A stretch of 64,000 bases of DNA from Linanthus parryae (GCA_023055425.1 JALGPY010000005.1:2257501-2321500); one strand, 5' to 3'; positions 44,284 through 55,935 are shown, counted from the stretch's first letter. Translations and numbers: made by a program. The notes: generated by a model not told the origin, from the sequence alone.

Positions 44284-46578
44284 AGGAAGGACTTCACATC
44301 ATATGCTGATTTGTGCTTTAGAGAATTTGGTGATAGGATTAGGCACTGGACTACGGTGAATGAGCCCAACATATTTGCCAATGGATATGATTCAGGGATA
44401 ATGCCGCCTAATCGGTGCTCTCCCCCATATGGAGCATCTAACTGTTCCAAGGGGAATTCCTCAACCGAGCCGTATATTGCTACTCATCATATTTTGTTGG
44501 CACACGCGTCTGTTGTTAGATTGTACAAGAAAAAGTACCAGGTATATCACATTGTCTTCTTCATGTTCAAATTTTAGTAACCCAACAGAACTCGTGGCGT
44601 AACCTTAAAATCTGTGTGTGGTGAACTGGTGATACAGGCAAGACAAGAAGGATTCATAGGAATAAATCTGTATGTACTTTGGCCTGTTCCCCAAACAGAA
44701 GCAGTAGAAGATGTCCTTGCAGCAAAAAGATTAAAGGATTTCCTTCTTGGGTGGTACGTAGTCAGAAAATTTAACTTATGTAATCTCTGTTTGGTAACTA
44801 ACCATCCTTAGGAGTTAGGACTAGTTTGAAGATTCTGTGGCGGTGCAAGAAGCTGCTATGTGAAAATCATTGTGGGAAAGCTGCTTTGACTTTTAGATAA
44901 AACGTTGTTTGGTGAATATCATGTAAAAGCTACAGTGAGATATATATGTATAGCGATTTCATGTCTGGTAAAATCAAATGTGAACCTACTGTGCGAGAGT
45001 ACAATGACAAAGAAAAGACTTTTATCAAACGCAGAAGAAGCAGTAAACCAGCTGTGTTGGAAGCACAGGCATTCCTAAACTGGCCCTTAATTTGTCCTTG
45101 CGGATTCCTGTTGCAGGTACCTTGATCCACTAGTATACGGAGACTATCCTGCTATAATGAAGAAGAAAGCAGGTCCAAGACTCCCGGCTTTCACTAGAGC
45201 CGAATCTAGACTCGTCAAAGGTTCAATTGATTTTGTCGGGCTGAACCATTACAACCTAGTTTCCGTTAAAGATGGGAGTTCAAGCATGAACGGAAATCAC
45301 TATAGTGGAGACATGGCAGTGGAGTATAACTGTAAGCTACTACTCTTGACAGTTAATCGTAAAATAGCCTTCTATAATGGAACTGGTACATCTAACTAGT
45401 ATCCTGGTTTTTGTAGTTGACGTAACTGTTGGCTCGTCAGCTGTGGTAAGCTCGAAACAAAATGGTTTGGTTATATTTGTAAATCTTATCATCCTACTAA
45501 CACTCTGTTTGATTCAGTACCGTGTTACACCATGTAGTTTGCAAGAACTTTTGGAGTATATCAAGCAGTATTATGGCAACATCCCTGTCTACATCCATGA
45601 AAATGGTCTCTCTCTCTCTCTCTCTCTGTCTCTCTTCGTATGCCAAGTACTAATTGGAGTCTCTAATGAGGAGAATGCTTTGTCGTTCTTCGTGTTTCAG
45701 GAATTGGTTTATCATTTCTTCTTTATCACTGTCGTGAAAGATAAACACAGTTTATTTACATATAATCTAGAGCTTTCGACATTTAACTGTCTTTCTCTTT
45801 AGGCCGGATGACACTGCGATACGTGCAACATGAAAATTGACATATAACTCCATGCACTACCAAAAGTGCTGACATCACCCTTCAAAATACCTGCATTGGA
45901 TGTCGAATTTTTTGAGCGCAATGTCAGCGAATGTCAAAATTTTGGAGAGCGATGTCAGCATTCTCGACATTGCGTGTTGTTACATGTCAATATTTCATAC
46001 TGCATGTGTCATAGTTTCAGCTGGCGTAAACTGCAAGGTAGTTAAATGTCAAAAGTTGTATAATCTAACTATTTGTGTGTGTGTGTTTGGTTGAGTAATC
46101 CTGTTCAAATTTCTGCGACTCAAATTTCACTAGTATCAGTTTTGGGCAGGTCAAAGAACGTGGAAGAATGTAACATTTGGTGATCAACCAAGGGTGGAAT
46201 ATTTACAGGCTTACGTTGGGAGTTTGCTTGATGCCATGAGGTAAGCAAGTTGACATTTCAGTTTCACCTGTGAAGTTTAAGTTCACCTGATACAACTCTA
46301 CTGATTTTACTACAATTTCTCCTATTTTGACAAATTTCAAAAGGAATGGATCAAACACCTTAGGGTACTTCTACTGGTCCTTCATGGATTTGTTTGAGCT
46401 GTTTAATGGCTACGATGTATCATTCGGACTTTTCTACGTAGATTTGAAAGACAGCGCGTTGACAAGACACCCTAAGCTGTCTGCACATTGGTATGCCAAT
46501 TTCTTAAAGGGAAACAAGATGGGTATTCATGAAATCCAGGAGAAGAAGTTGCCTTCTGAAGCTGCTTTCTCTCAGTAA
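42200..46578 (+). CDS. Beta-glucosidase 2, GH1 family (BGLU11-like), 13 exons
   Basis: Tandem paralogue of the gene at 38000, same exon plan: 42200-42364, 42456-42519, 43139-43194, 43292-43367, 43903-43974, 44078-44165, 44286-44541, 44638-44753, 45117-45331, 45417-45445, 45518-45605, 46150-46240, 46344-46578. The product is 516 residues without frame damage. A signal peptide ends near PVLCAKA. The acid/base motif is the standard TVNEPNIF, the nucleophile motif VYIHENG. The C-terminus has [12 protein letters not shown], again without the DNFEW form. Introns 2, 4, 8 and 11 are much longer than in gene 1; intron 4 holds a clear hAT-like insertion and intron 2 a likely MITE. It should act on glycosides outside the cytosol (apoplast or vacuole); the substrate cannot be read from sequence. 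High similarity to gene 1 suggests recent duplication. Confidence 0.9.
42640..43030. mobile_element. Probable MITE in beta-glucosidase 2 intron 2
   Basis: Intron 2 is 619 bp against 140 bp in gene 1. The extra DNA begins near GCCCCTTTTGGGTAAAATAC and ends near CTTTACCCAAATAAGGCCC, which are inverted copies (TTGGGTAAA core). A related end (GGCCTTGTTTGGGTAAGG) occurs at about 47652. Exact borders and target duplication were not resolved. Confidence 0.5.
43422..43857. mobile_element. hAT-like element in beta-glucosidase 2 intron 4
   Basis: Ends TAGAGCTGTCAA and, reversed, TAGAGCTTTCAA. The flanks CCTCCTTG and CCTCCTTT form an 8-bp target duplication with one mismatch. Gene 1's intron 4 has only 94 bp and lacks it, so it entered after the tandem duplication. 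GC-rich, with many GGGCC/CCGG words; non-coding. Confidence 0.82.
44244..44281 (+). repeat. 38-T tract directly before the exon 7 acceptor of beta-glucosidase 2
   Basis: An uninterrupted T run followed by GCAG and exon 7. It acts as an extreme polypyrimidine tract. Gene 1 has no such run at this acceptor (TTTTTGGGTAATGCAG). Confidence 0.85.
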
Positions 46579-46954
46579 TGATGCAACCAAGTACAGTGAA
46601 ACTTGCTAGTATTTGAGTTGAAATCCAGATAGCATATTGTATTTAAACCTGTTGTCAATATTTTTTTACAATATATGAGACCTTGCACTAAATACCTCTT
46701 GAAACGGCTTTCTCTTTGTGCCATGAGGTTGATTCCTTGTGGCATTGTTACATCCTAATATAGAATTTTGCGTAGTACATTCTGCAAAGTCTGAGGTCTA
46801 TCTGTTTCGTGAGGTGTCTGTTAAAAGTATGGAGATGGGAAGAAGATGACGATTAGTTTTCTGGGTTTTTGGTATTTGCTCTCCTTCATTCTGTGGCAGG
46901 AGGCTCCAATACCCACCCTCTAGCAGCAGAAGTGACTTTCCATCCCATGCCATA

Positions 46955-47518
46955 GGGGTGAGCACGGACCGGGTTGGACCGGTTTTGCCGAGTATTCCTA
47001 CCCGACCCAATATGTACGGGTAGGAGAATGTTCAACCCAAACCTACCCAATGATTTGTGATACCCAAACCAATCGTAATGTATCGACTCGATCCGGTTCG
47101 GACCGGTTAATCGGGTTGAAAAATCTTTAAATTTTACTTGAAAAAAATACATTTATTTGGTTAATTATCTTTGTAATATTGTTTGTATGAAATTTAAAGT
47201 TGGAAACATAAAGTTATTTTCTGAGGAAGAGAAATAACGTGAGAAAATTCAAGTATTAAAATTGTCTTGACTTGTAAAACTCAATTTCTAAACCATATAT
47301 CTAAATAAAATTTACAACGTTTACATATAAAATGTTAATCGGACCGGTTCGGTTTTAAACGGGTATTCCACTTCCAAACCCATGATCGATCGAACTTTGT
47401 TCGGGTTGACAAATTTATACCCATAATCAATCAATTAGCATTGATCGATGCTAAATTCGGACCGGTTTGGTGCGGGGCGGTTCGGGGAGGCGGGTTGGAC
47501 CGGGTTTTGCTCACCCCG
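46955..47518. mobile_element. TIR element rich in GGACCGGGTT, behind beta-glucosidase 2
   Basis: Ends GGGGTGAGCA and TGCTCACCCC are exact inverted copies; similarity continues with GGACCGGGTTGGACCGG-like words. A perfect 9-bp direct repeat CATGCCATA flanks it (46946-46954, 47519-47527). Its make-up resembles the hAT-like elements in this window, though 9 bp would also suit a Mutator-type insertion. Confidence 0.75.
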
Positions 47519-47529
47519 CATGCCATACT

Positions 47530-47577
47530 CGTTTTCGTTATGTTGGGAGAGTTTGCTTGATGCTATGATGTATGCAA
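47530..47577 (+). pseudogene. Relic of a beta-glucosidase exon 12
   Basis: ATGTTGGGAGAGTTTGCTTG followed by ATGCTATGATG resembles exon 12 of both beta-glucosidases (ACGTTGGGAGTTTGCTTGATGC and donor). A 2-bp insertion and loss of the donor make it dead. It suggests that the array once continued to the right. Confidence 0.5.
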
Positions 47578-48265
47578 TTCAACATCATCAGTGTATGCAA
47601 CGGGGCAGTTGTAACCCCAATTGCATTCGTTACACCCAATGTGGTCTCTAAGGCCTTGTTTGGGTAAGGTAGAAGGAGGGGGAATAAGGATAACTGTATA
47701 CCTATTGTCTTTATCCCGTGTTTGGGTGCAGTGTTATACTCCCTTATCTTCGTGCCCTCAATTTCGCCTACAAGTTAGCATCAGCCAGGTAAGGAATGTG
47801 TAGGGCTAAAGTTGAATGGTTGAAGTGCAAAAAGGACCAAGAGCCTGTTTGGTAACCGTTTAAAAACAAGAAAACAGTGAAATAAAACATGCTGAAAAAA
47901 CTAGTTTAAAAACAGAATAAAAAACTGTTCGATTTGTGCAGAAAAACAGTGTTTAAAATTGAAAACACATTTGACAATGTTACTAAATAGAAGGATGGCT
48001 CCACACCTTACTGGCTGAACTATTTCTATGTTAATTTGTTTAAATATCATTTCTATGTACCAGTACCACCAGTACAGTGCTTTCCAAATGAAGCCAAAGT
48101 TAACGGCGTTAGCAAGAAGGAATGTATGTAAGTGTCATTCCTTAAACAAAAGGGTGTGTGAATTGTCCTCCATTCATAGTACAGGGGGCGAAAATGTCTC
48201 TTGTCCCAAAGTGAGCTTATGCTTCAAATTCTTATTCGGGGACAAATCTCGTCGGAAAAAAAGAG
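47578..48265. other. Non-coding spacer
   Basis: No supported gene. Contains phrases like GGCCTTGTTTGGGTAAGG and GAGCCTGTTTGGTAACCG that resemble ends of MITEs, without a partner end that I could assign. Confidence 0.4.
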
Positions 48266-49582
48266 ATGTTTAGTTTCATCTGCAGAAAGCTGTTGCTGCT
48301 CCGGCCAACCCTAGATTTCTCGATGCCTCTCCCTCACGGCTGCTGCACATTGGTCGGAATATACCACCAGCGGCGGCGGCGACGGAATCGGAAAATGAAG
48401 ACGGTGGAAACCCTAAATCATCACCACCAACTGTTGTTGATCTGGACTCCAAGGTAGAGGTAACCAAAACCCTCCTCAAAGGTTATGGATTTACTGATAC
48501 CCACCTCTCTAAACTCTACAATGATCGCCCTAGCTTCTTCACTGACTTCCACCCGGATAGAACCCTTTTGCCTAAGTTGGACTTCTATCGAGGTACTGTA
48601 GGCTTCTCCAACACTGACCTCCCTCGCTTTATCATTTCCAATCCAACTCTATTAAGTCGTAGTTTGCAGAACCGGATTGTGCCTGTTTACAGTTTCTTGA
48701 AAGGTTTGCTTTTATCCGATGAAATTGTCCTGAAGACGTTGAAGAGCAGGCCCAGAATCCTTACATATAGCCCGGAGAAGAAGATTGCTCCTGGTATGTC
48801 CGCATTGACAAAAGCTGGGGTGCCCCACAAACATATCTTGCATTTGTTGCGTATTGATCCTCCAGTATTGGGGTCATTGTCTCTAGGGAAGAGTATACAA
48901 AGGGCTGCTGATATGGGATTCCATCCCAACAAGTTGTCCTTTGTTGATGCAATCAGAATATTCGCTAAATTGTCCAAGTCTACATGGGATAAGAAAATGG
49001 AGGCCTTGCGGAAACATGGGATAAGAATTGCAGAGCTTCTCAAGGCATTCATTTATCCAATTTCTAGGTCGACATCCTCGAGGCCTTGCCTTTCTCTAAT
49101 GCATGCCTTGCCTTTCTCAAGGCTTCTCAAGGCCTCAAGGACTTGGATAAATTCACGTAAAGGACTGCTCTTGCCTTTCTCAAGGCCTTGCATTTGGCTT
49201 GTCTCATGAGGAGATTCTCAAGGCATTCATTTCACACCCGAAATTTATGTCTTTGTCAGAGGGAAACATTGAGAAAACCATGGATTTTGTTGTCAATAAG
49301 ATGGGTTGCCATCCAGCTTCTATTGCTCGAAATCCAGTTCTGTTAACTTACAGTTTAGAGAAGAGGATCATCCCCCGATGCAAGGTTATTCAATATCTGC
49401 AGGCCAAGGGGTTACTAAGGGAAGGTGTCTCCTTGGGTGCTTTCTTAACAAGAAATGACAAATATTTCATAGACAGGTTTGTGAAGAAATATGAGGATGA
49501 TGTCCCGGGCCTCATGGATATTTATTTAGGTAAGCTTAGTCCCCAGGAACCAATACTTGGATCAAATACATGTGTGAAATAG
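48266..49582 (+). pseudogene. mTERF family protein gene A, disrupted
   Basis: mTERF proteins bind nucleic acid in mitochondria or chloroplasts through stacked helical repeats of about 30 residues. The start MFSFICRKLLLLR (48266) is a usual opening of plant mTERF precursors, but a frame change is needed within the first 50 codons to reach the main frame (LLKGYGFTDTHLSKLYNDRP ... PKLDFYRGTVGFSNTDLPRF). Repeats follow regularly (PTLLSRSL, RPRILTYSPEKKI, DPPVLGSLSLGKSI). At about 49033 a 178-bp insertion breaks the frame; the reading resumes with SHEEILKAFISHPKF and goes on through ARNPVLLTYSLEKRIIPRC to a stop at 49582. Without the two lesions it would be a normal-length (about 370-380 residue) intronless mTERF. 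It could be a pseudogene, unless the insertion is spliced out. Confidence 0.82.
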
Positions 49583-51240
49583 AATGGTGTTGGTTAGGAC
49601 CTAGGACCGTAAGATTCCATTGCGGTATGAGATATTTGCAGAAGTGATTCGTTCCCTTGTTATGTTTCAAGTTCAAGTGTGTGTAAGAACCCAAGAGGTT
49701 GGAAATTCAATTTCTTGGTTATTTTTGAGTTGTTTATGAAGCCAAGAGGTCAAAGTCTTGTCAGGTTTCAATGCAGAAATGACCTCTGGGCACTCCTTGA
49801 GCATCTGTATCCGTTGAAATACTTTTGTATCATTAGCTTCTCTATCCATGGTAGGTGCCCTTTTACCAGGGCTATATATGTTGAGACCTGTGTTTGAACT
49901 TCATTCAGAGCAAAGCAAAAGTAGTGAGATGGGTTCTGCAAAATCTGAATGCCATACAAGCTTTTGTGAATGCCAGATCTACAAGTGAATCCTTTTTGTT
50001 TGTGTAGCCCTGTTTGTGTTGTTTATGGGTTCGTCGTCTCCCATTTCTTGTCAAAACAGATGACCACAAAAACCGCCAAATCTTACAAACCCCTTGATTG
50101 ACATCAATTTTGGCCTTTTGGGGTCCGTCTTCTCCCACTTGTTGATCTGGGAATCAGTTGGGCTCTGATTCACAGTGGTGAGCAATGGAACTGATGCTGT
50201 TGTTGTTGGCCTGGTGAGTTGATCACAGTAGTCAGTGTCCTGCACCCGAACATCAGGGGTAGGTTAATTAGTTCCGTGAGCTTTGGTTTGTGCCATTTGT
50301 TATTTTGTTCAATTTCGTTTTGGCTGTAGGAGTTCATAAGATATTGATGGGAGTACAATAAGTGCTGTTCTCAGTAATGCATATAAGATGTTTGATACAA
50401 TCTCCCTATGGGCGGATGATATTGATTTTTGCGTCGTCTTTTTGCTGCTTAACAATTGTGCTTGGAGAAATTGACTGAGGAACACTCTTTATACATATAA
50501 ACCAAGAAGTTCTTGTAGAATTCTAAATAACCTGTGAGGAAATCAGGAGATGGCTAGTAAGCTGTGCTTGCGGAAGGAGACATGACTTTCCACTGTCTCC
50601 ATAATTTGTTTTTTGGCCCTAACACCTCTGCTGCCCAGGTTCTCTCTCTCTCTCTCTCTCTCCTAATAATAGAAAGAGAAGAGAGGCAACTGATCATGTA
50701 CATTCATCAGTTTATTCTAAATTTGCGGTCACTCAAGAATTAACCATAGTAGTATTTGATTGATTTTTCTCCTTCTGAGATGAAACTGCTTTGTTATACC
50801 AATTTTCAGAGTTTCAATATTGAATTAACTCGCTAGTGTGTTCATTTTTTATTCCCCATTGCCCAAAGTAACTAAGATTTGTTTGTTCTTCAGTGACTTG
50901 GTTGGAACTAGAAACTTTTTCCCCGTCTTTCCATATGAAATACGTGGATATTTCTTTTGCTTGTTTCTGGAATTGCCGGACATTCTACAACTATTTCCTA
51001 GTTTGTGGGATTCTCAAATTCCGTTTTTGACGCGTATAATCTCTATGGACTTTCCACAGCTTACTAGCCATCTCCTAGTTGAGGTGAGGAAAGATGCAGC
51101 CTCTCTCCTCACCTGAACCACTCATTCAAATAATCTCACTTCCTCTCCTCTCATATAAGCTCATCCAAACAGCACAATTGTCTGTCTCATTAGTTTACCC
51201 CAAACATAGGTATATTCACGCATAGAGAAGAAGAGAAAAC
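48896..51240 (+). repeat. Segmental duplication, copy A
   Basis: From the middle of mTERF A to CCCAAACATAGGTATATTCACGC, this aligns with 57866-59629. Shared landmarks: GACCGTAAGATTCCATTGCGG, a (CT)n tract (50643-50661), and GTGACTTGGTTGGAAC. The non-coding part (49583-51240) has no gene of its own. Confidence 0.85.
49033..49232 (+). repeat. 178-bp insertion with direct repeats in mTERF A
   Basis: The string GAGCTTCTCAAGGCATTCAT (49033) recurs as GAGATTCTCAAGGCATTCAT (49211), a shift of 178 bp. Between them the words CTTTCTCAAGGC and GGCCTTGCCTTTCTC recur several times. The related mTERF copy at 57775 lacks the insertion. 178 is not a multiple of 3. Confidence 0.8.
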
Positions 51241-51324
51241 CGAGATTCAGAAAGCACATTTGTCCTTTCAGTGTGACATCTCTCTGCATGCTTATTGGTC
51301 ATCATTTTTCAAATGTGTTCTTTC

Positions 51325-51650
51325 AGAGAGTGTTGACTGAGGAGCCACACTCCCACACTCGATCTAGCATGTGATGGTTACCACTTACCACAAATACAAG
51401 GTTTACTATACTTCTCTGTTCTTCTTTATGGTTGTTGTCTAGTATATAGGAGGACATTAGTGATCATTTTGGCTCTACGTAGAGATCCTTCAGTTGCCTT
51501 ATACTATGTTATTGATGCAGGACTATGTTCAACCTATGGTAGAAACAGGGCTGGAAGCTTTAGCCGGTTATCATCTCGACTCCATGAAACTGTCTATGGC
51601 TTACACTCGTTTCCAGATGGGAGAGGACTTGTCAAACAAAAAGGTTAAGT
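51325..51650 (+). pseudogene. Beta-glucosidase relic, exons 3 to 5
   Basis: Three exon-like pieces in the right order. A decayed exon 3 (about 51345-51400: GTGATGGTTACCAC and ACAAATACAAG before GT). Exon 4 from 51521 after GATGCAG (GACTATGTTCAACCTATGGT, VETGLEA) ends out of frame. Exon 5 from about 51617 (DGRGLVKQKG). Compared with the intact genes there are deletions in the RFSISWSR part. No exon before or after is visible; it is a fragment of a third gene. Confidence 0.7.
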
Positions 51651-51659
51651 TGTAATTCT

Positions 51660-52940
51660 TCATCTTATTTATTTCAATATATTTGGAATATCATTTTGTC
51701 TGAAATTTTCCCGACTGAGGTACAACCTGGTTCAAGATTTTGCTTGGAAATGGTATGAATTGTTCAGTGTGAAATCATCTGAAATTAGCATCAACTTCAA
51801 TATTTGAATGACTTATCAAAGGTTGTGTTTTCCGCCACCCAAAAAAAGGGTTAGCCTCGGTGAATGAGTGCATATATTAGAAAAAAAAACATTGATTAAT
51901 CAGCTTCATCTGATTGATTGATTCACATTTTCCCTCAATTGCTCTTACTTTTGCTCATATTTCCCCTCTTAATACATATTTTCCCTCAATTGCTCATATT
52001 TTGCAATACATGACAGATTTAGATGCCTATACTTCCAGTAATTCCTCATGTTTTCCGATGATATCTAGATCTGGGTTGATCCGATATCAATGGTTCTATG
52101 AAGATTAGTCACTGCCTTAGAAGTAAAATTTTCTGCGTTTCATTTGTTCCTTTTGATTTGACAAGAATATAGCTTTGTTTGATTCAATTCTGACTACTTT
52201 CTACTTGTTAATTGTGAAAAAATTTGTGGCCTCACCAGGCATGAACAAGTGGATTCGATTACTAGAATGATTGAGCTTGAAAATTCGACTCAACTGTTGT
52301 AAACACTTGCCCTTCTACAACCAATTGCCAGAATGAGGAGCCCCAGGAGGTTGATTTGTACTACATAATGTGTGTCCCTTAATGTTGTGAATACCAATCC
52401 CAGAATTCTGTCACTAAAGGTGAAGTGCTCAGGAGGAGCTGCTCCTGCCCACTAGAAGAGTGAAAATACCGAGCCTCGTGACAATTTTGGAGTAGTTGGG
52501 CCCTAATGTTAACTCTTTTTTCGCTTTCAGTGAATTACTTGTCTCAAATTTACTTGAATTCTATGTGTAATTTTCCTACATTTGGAAGGAAGCCAAGGCT
52601 CATTGTACCACAGATCGGTATAAATTCGAAAAACTTCTATCCTGCATATTTTTCTGAGTTGTTCGTTTTGTGGTTCATTATTTATTTTTAAACGTTTTGA
52701 CGCTGGGAAGTGGAACCTAAATGTTGTGCAATCCGACGGTTCTTGAGCCAATATCTTACTGTACGTCGGACTACAAAACCTTTTATATGTCGGTTCTTCG
52801 TAATTAAAAAGATATGTTCTAAACCTTCAAAAGAACTACTAATAGTAATTTGTCTGCCACTATGCTAGTTTCTCTGTTTGAAAATGTCATGGTTTTTCTG
52901 AACTCTACGTATAACATAGAGCTCTGTATAAAATCTTTAT
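51660..52940. other. Non-coding spacer
   Basis: No supported gene or element; only short open frames. Confidence 0.45.
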
Positions 52941-52944
52941 TAGT

Positions 52945-53033
52945 TGCCTTTAGAGCACTGGATTGTTCTCAGGTCAGATGGTTGTGGTTCCATCCACAGC
53001 CTGACGTCTTGGGTTCGACTCTGGTATGAGGAG
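52945..53033 (+). mobile_element. Possible tRNA-derived SINE or tRNA relic
   Basis: TTAGAGCACTGGATTGT (52950-52966) resembles the D-stem/anticodon region of a tRNA, and GGGTTCGACTCTGG (53011-53024) is a good B box (GGTTCGANTC). The distance of about 60 nt suits a tRNA-like unit. The unit does not fold into a full tRNA and is followed by an A/G-rich GAAGAAGAAA tail, which points to a SINE. Ends and target duplication are not resolved. Confidence 0.35.
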
Positions 53034-54527
53034 AAGAAGAAAGAAGAAGAAACGAGGTATTCTAAAATACCTCTATTTTAAATTTTAGTTTATATTAATC
53101 TTGTTATGCCTTTTTTATTATTTTTTTTATTATTTTTTTTTTACCCGCAACCAAATTTAGTATTGTTTGTAACATTGTAACATTATCTTCGCAATGCGAC
53201 ATAACGTAAAGATTTTTTTTGAGAGAAATTGTTTTGTCGTCACCCGGGGTTGAACGCGGGACCTCGTGTAGGGGTTAAACTGTTAAAGTAGTGAAATCAT
53301 CACATTAAAATACACTTAAAATTCAATAACAATTTTTAGAATTAAGAGAACGGGGGCAAATAATTGGAAGATAATTGTCTTGTAAATGAACGTTTTTTTT
53401 AGAGAAAGTGTGAATTTTTATTAATTATTTGAACTTAGGTCATAGATGTCTCTAGAACTGATCTATAAAAGTTATGAGGCCACTCATCTATCCATATTTG
53501 AGTTGAAGCCCGTTGTTGTCCACATAATAATGACAATTTGCGTCATGTGGTGTGTGCATCATCTAGAGTTCTATGAGACCTTTACTGATGCCCACCATCT
53601 CGAGCAGTGCATTTCCCACCATACATATGTTATTTACTTAGTCTTCCTCCGTACTCATGGTTTCTTAACTTTTCCTGTAATGGTTTCATTGATGTCGTCT
53701 TTTTGATTCTTAATATATGATGACCTTTATTTGTTCCTTAGAAACTAAATACCCTAAATTGTTGTGCATACAGTTCTTCTTTCTTTATCGGGCTAGATAT
53801 TAATTTTTCTTGAAGTCACTCTGTAAAACTTTCATTTTTGTGGCTTGTAAACTCATTGCTCATCGTGGCCTTCTATATTAGTGTTTTATTGTTGCATGTC
53901 ATGAAGAAGTGTTGCTGACGCTCCAACAGCAATTACACAGATATGTTGTAATAATTCGAAAAGATTCAGGTAATATCGAACCCAAATGACTCAGGGAATC
54001 ATAACAACTACTAAAACAATCATATGGTATGAAATGAGAACTTAATTTGCTAACTATAAATATTAAACACAAATATTCATGTAAAAATTGAATGATAATA
54101 TAATGAATATAGGACTCCTCACCGGTTCCCTATAGCATATTTCTCCCGTTCTTACCCACACTCACAACCAAACCATAACAAATCTCATAAAGCAGGAGCA
54201 GATACCATATCCTTCACCGCACAAACTCACGCAACTTGGAAATGAGACAAGGAACATAGCGCAGTAGGATGGGCAGACATCGACAATCCAACTTTACAAG
54301 GCGGGTCACACTACATTGCAATATCAACCCTCGCAACGGAAGTAAGAGGCATTCTAGAACGGCTAAAATGCCCCAGCTCGCATGTATATTGAAACATCAA
54401 CATCCTTACAAATAGCCTACAAACAATAAGTAACCTTAACAACACAAGGCTGGATGTTAGTATCGGCACAATCATCGGCGTCAATGGCGGCTATATGCTT
54501 TATCAAATCTGTCTTGATAATCTTTAT
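53034..54527. other. Non-coding spacer
   Basis: AT-rich, no supported gene. A second weak B-box-like word on the minus strand (near 53246) is too uncertain to call. Confidence 0.4.
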
Positions 54528-54529
54528 TA

Positions 54530-54752
54530 CTACTTCTGTTTCTTCTCTATCACACCGGTTTAACTTTTTGACTCGTATTTGAGTCACTTTGACTGGGTGT
54601 TTTGGATAGCAAAACAATGTGATTTTTACTCTACAACGGCATGAAAATTATCAAAAAATTGCATCGTTTTGCTACATAAATCACACGGTCAAAGTGATTC
54701 AGTGAATAGTAACAAAAGTCAAACTTGTGTGATATAGAAGAAACGGATGTAG
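54530..54752. mobile_element. Stowaway-like MITE, copy 2
   Basis: Ends CTACTTCTGTTTCTTCT and, reversed, CTACATCCGTTTCTTCTA; TA on both sides (54528-54529, 54753-54754). Inner words CACTTTGAC and ATAGCAAAAC are shared with copy 1 at 37560, so both belong to one family that has diverged at the tips. Confidence 0.78.
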
Positions 54753-55252
54753 TATTGCTTATGTTAGACAAGACATTGTAATGAGGGCTCACAACATTAC
54801 CCAAGAACTCCCACACTCTTTCAATTATTACACATCTTAACTGCTTTGCTGCTTTAAATAAAAAGTCATCGCCTAATCATCTATTCTATAAAACAGCACG
54901 GTTGACTTTTTTTCAGCCCTTAGATCAAAATCTCCCCCAACCCTTAGATCTCACCTACCACCCAGTAATAGTTAAAATTCCTAACAATATGGTAATGGGA
55001 GCAGATCGTGGGGTAAATACACTACACGACGTCTCTCTCTCAGATGCTTTGCCGCTCTCTGTCTCTCTCTCGCCTGAAATCCTCCTCAGATTTGGTACGA
55101 ATCAAGAAGTACGACCTTCAGACGTTGTTGTGCCTGGAGGAAGCATGACGATAGAGAGGAAAAGTATGGAGCGGACCAAATCCAGAACCCGATTGCCCTG
55201 GATTGAATGAGAGAGAGAGGAGATATAAACGCTTGCGTTCACAATCATCACC

Positions 55253-55935
55253 ATGGCCTCTGTTCCTCAATCTTCGTGGTTTTATACTCGGAGACCCATC
55301 AACAATGAAACCGTCTCTTCACAGAAAGTAGCAAACCCTAGAATCTGCACGCTCAAAGCCTCTTCATCATCTTCCAGTGCCGAATCTTCACCACCCAAAG
55401 TCAAGAAATCCCCAGCGGATCAGAAACAGAGCGGTGTCGATCCAGTGAAACTCGCCTTCAAGAAAGCAAAACAGTCGAAATCAACTCCTGGATTCCACTT
55501 TCAACCTCAGATGATACTAGCAGGAGTGATGCGAGCAAGGAGATTCCACTTTCAATTAAGGTTGCAGTGGCGGCAGCAAAGGATTACAAGAAAAATAGGG
55601 AAGAAAGTGATGTAATTTCAGGTGATTTTTAGTTCATGTAAGTTGTGGGCTTTATTCAGTTTAGGTAATTGGGAATGGGTCACAATGTATTTACCTTAAC
55701 TAAATTATATGAATCTGTTATAGCTATTAACTGAATCCCAATTATGAAATCTTCTGAATAGCAATTGAAAATGCTGAGAAATCAAGAGAAAGTGTTGGAA
55801 ACAATGGAAGTAAAGAGGTTCCGGCGGCTGTAAAACTCGCACTACAGAAAGCAAAAGAGGACAAGAAGAACAAAGGAGTAATGGGTGATGATGAAGGTGC
55901 CACTGCTGAAGGAAGTCAGACAGTTGCAGGTATTC
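55253..55935 (+). pseudogene. 5' part of a plastid-type protein gene, broken
   Basis: MASVPQSSWFYTRRPINNET followed by a Ser-rich stretch looks like a chloroplast transit peptide. After it come repeated short motifs of the form VKLAFKKAKQSK, then, after a frame change near 55500, IKVAVAAAKDYKKNREES, and in a second exon (about 55760-55930, after an intron 55620-55757) VKLALQKAKEDKKNKG. The repeated lysine-rich helix motif shows one original gene, whose name I cannot give. No 3' part follows. Confidence 0.5.

Noticed and set aside
47652..48000. Two MITE-like starts (GGCCTTGTTTGGGTAAGG, GAGCCTGTTTGGTAACCG)
   Set aside because: No matching inverted end or target duplication could be found.
48687..49052. 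Minus-strand 121-codon frame opposite mTERF A
   Set aside because: Antisense shadow of the mTERF coding frame.
53221..53290. Second B-box-like word (minus strand) near 53246
   Set aside because: No A box at the right distance and a poor match (GCGTTCAACCC).
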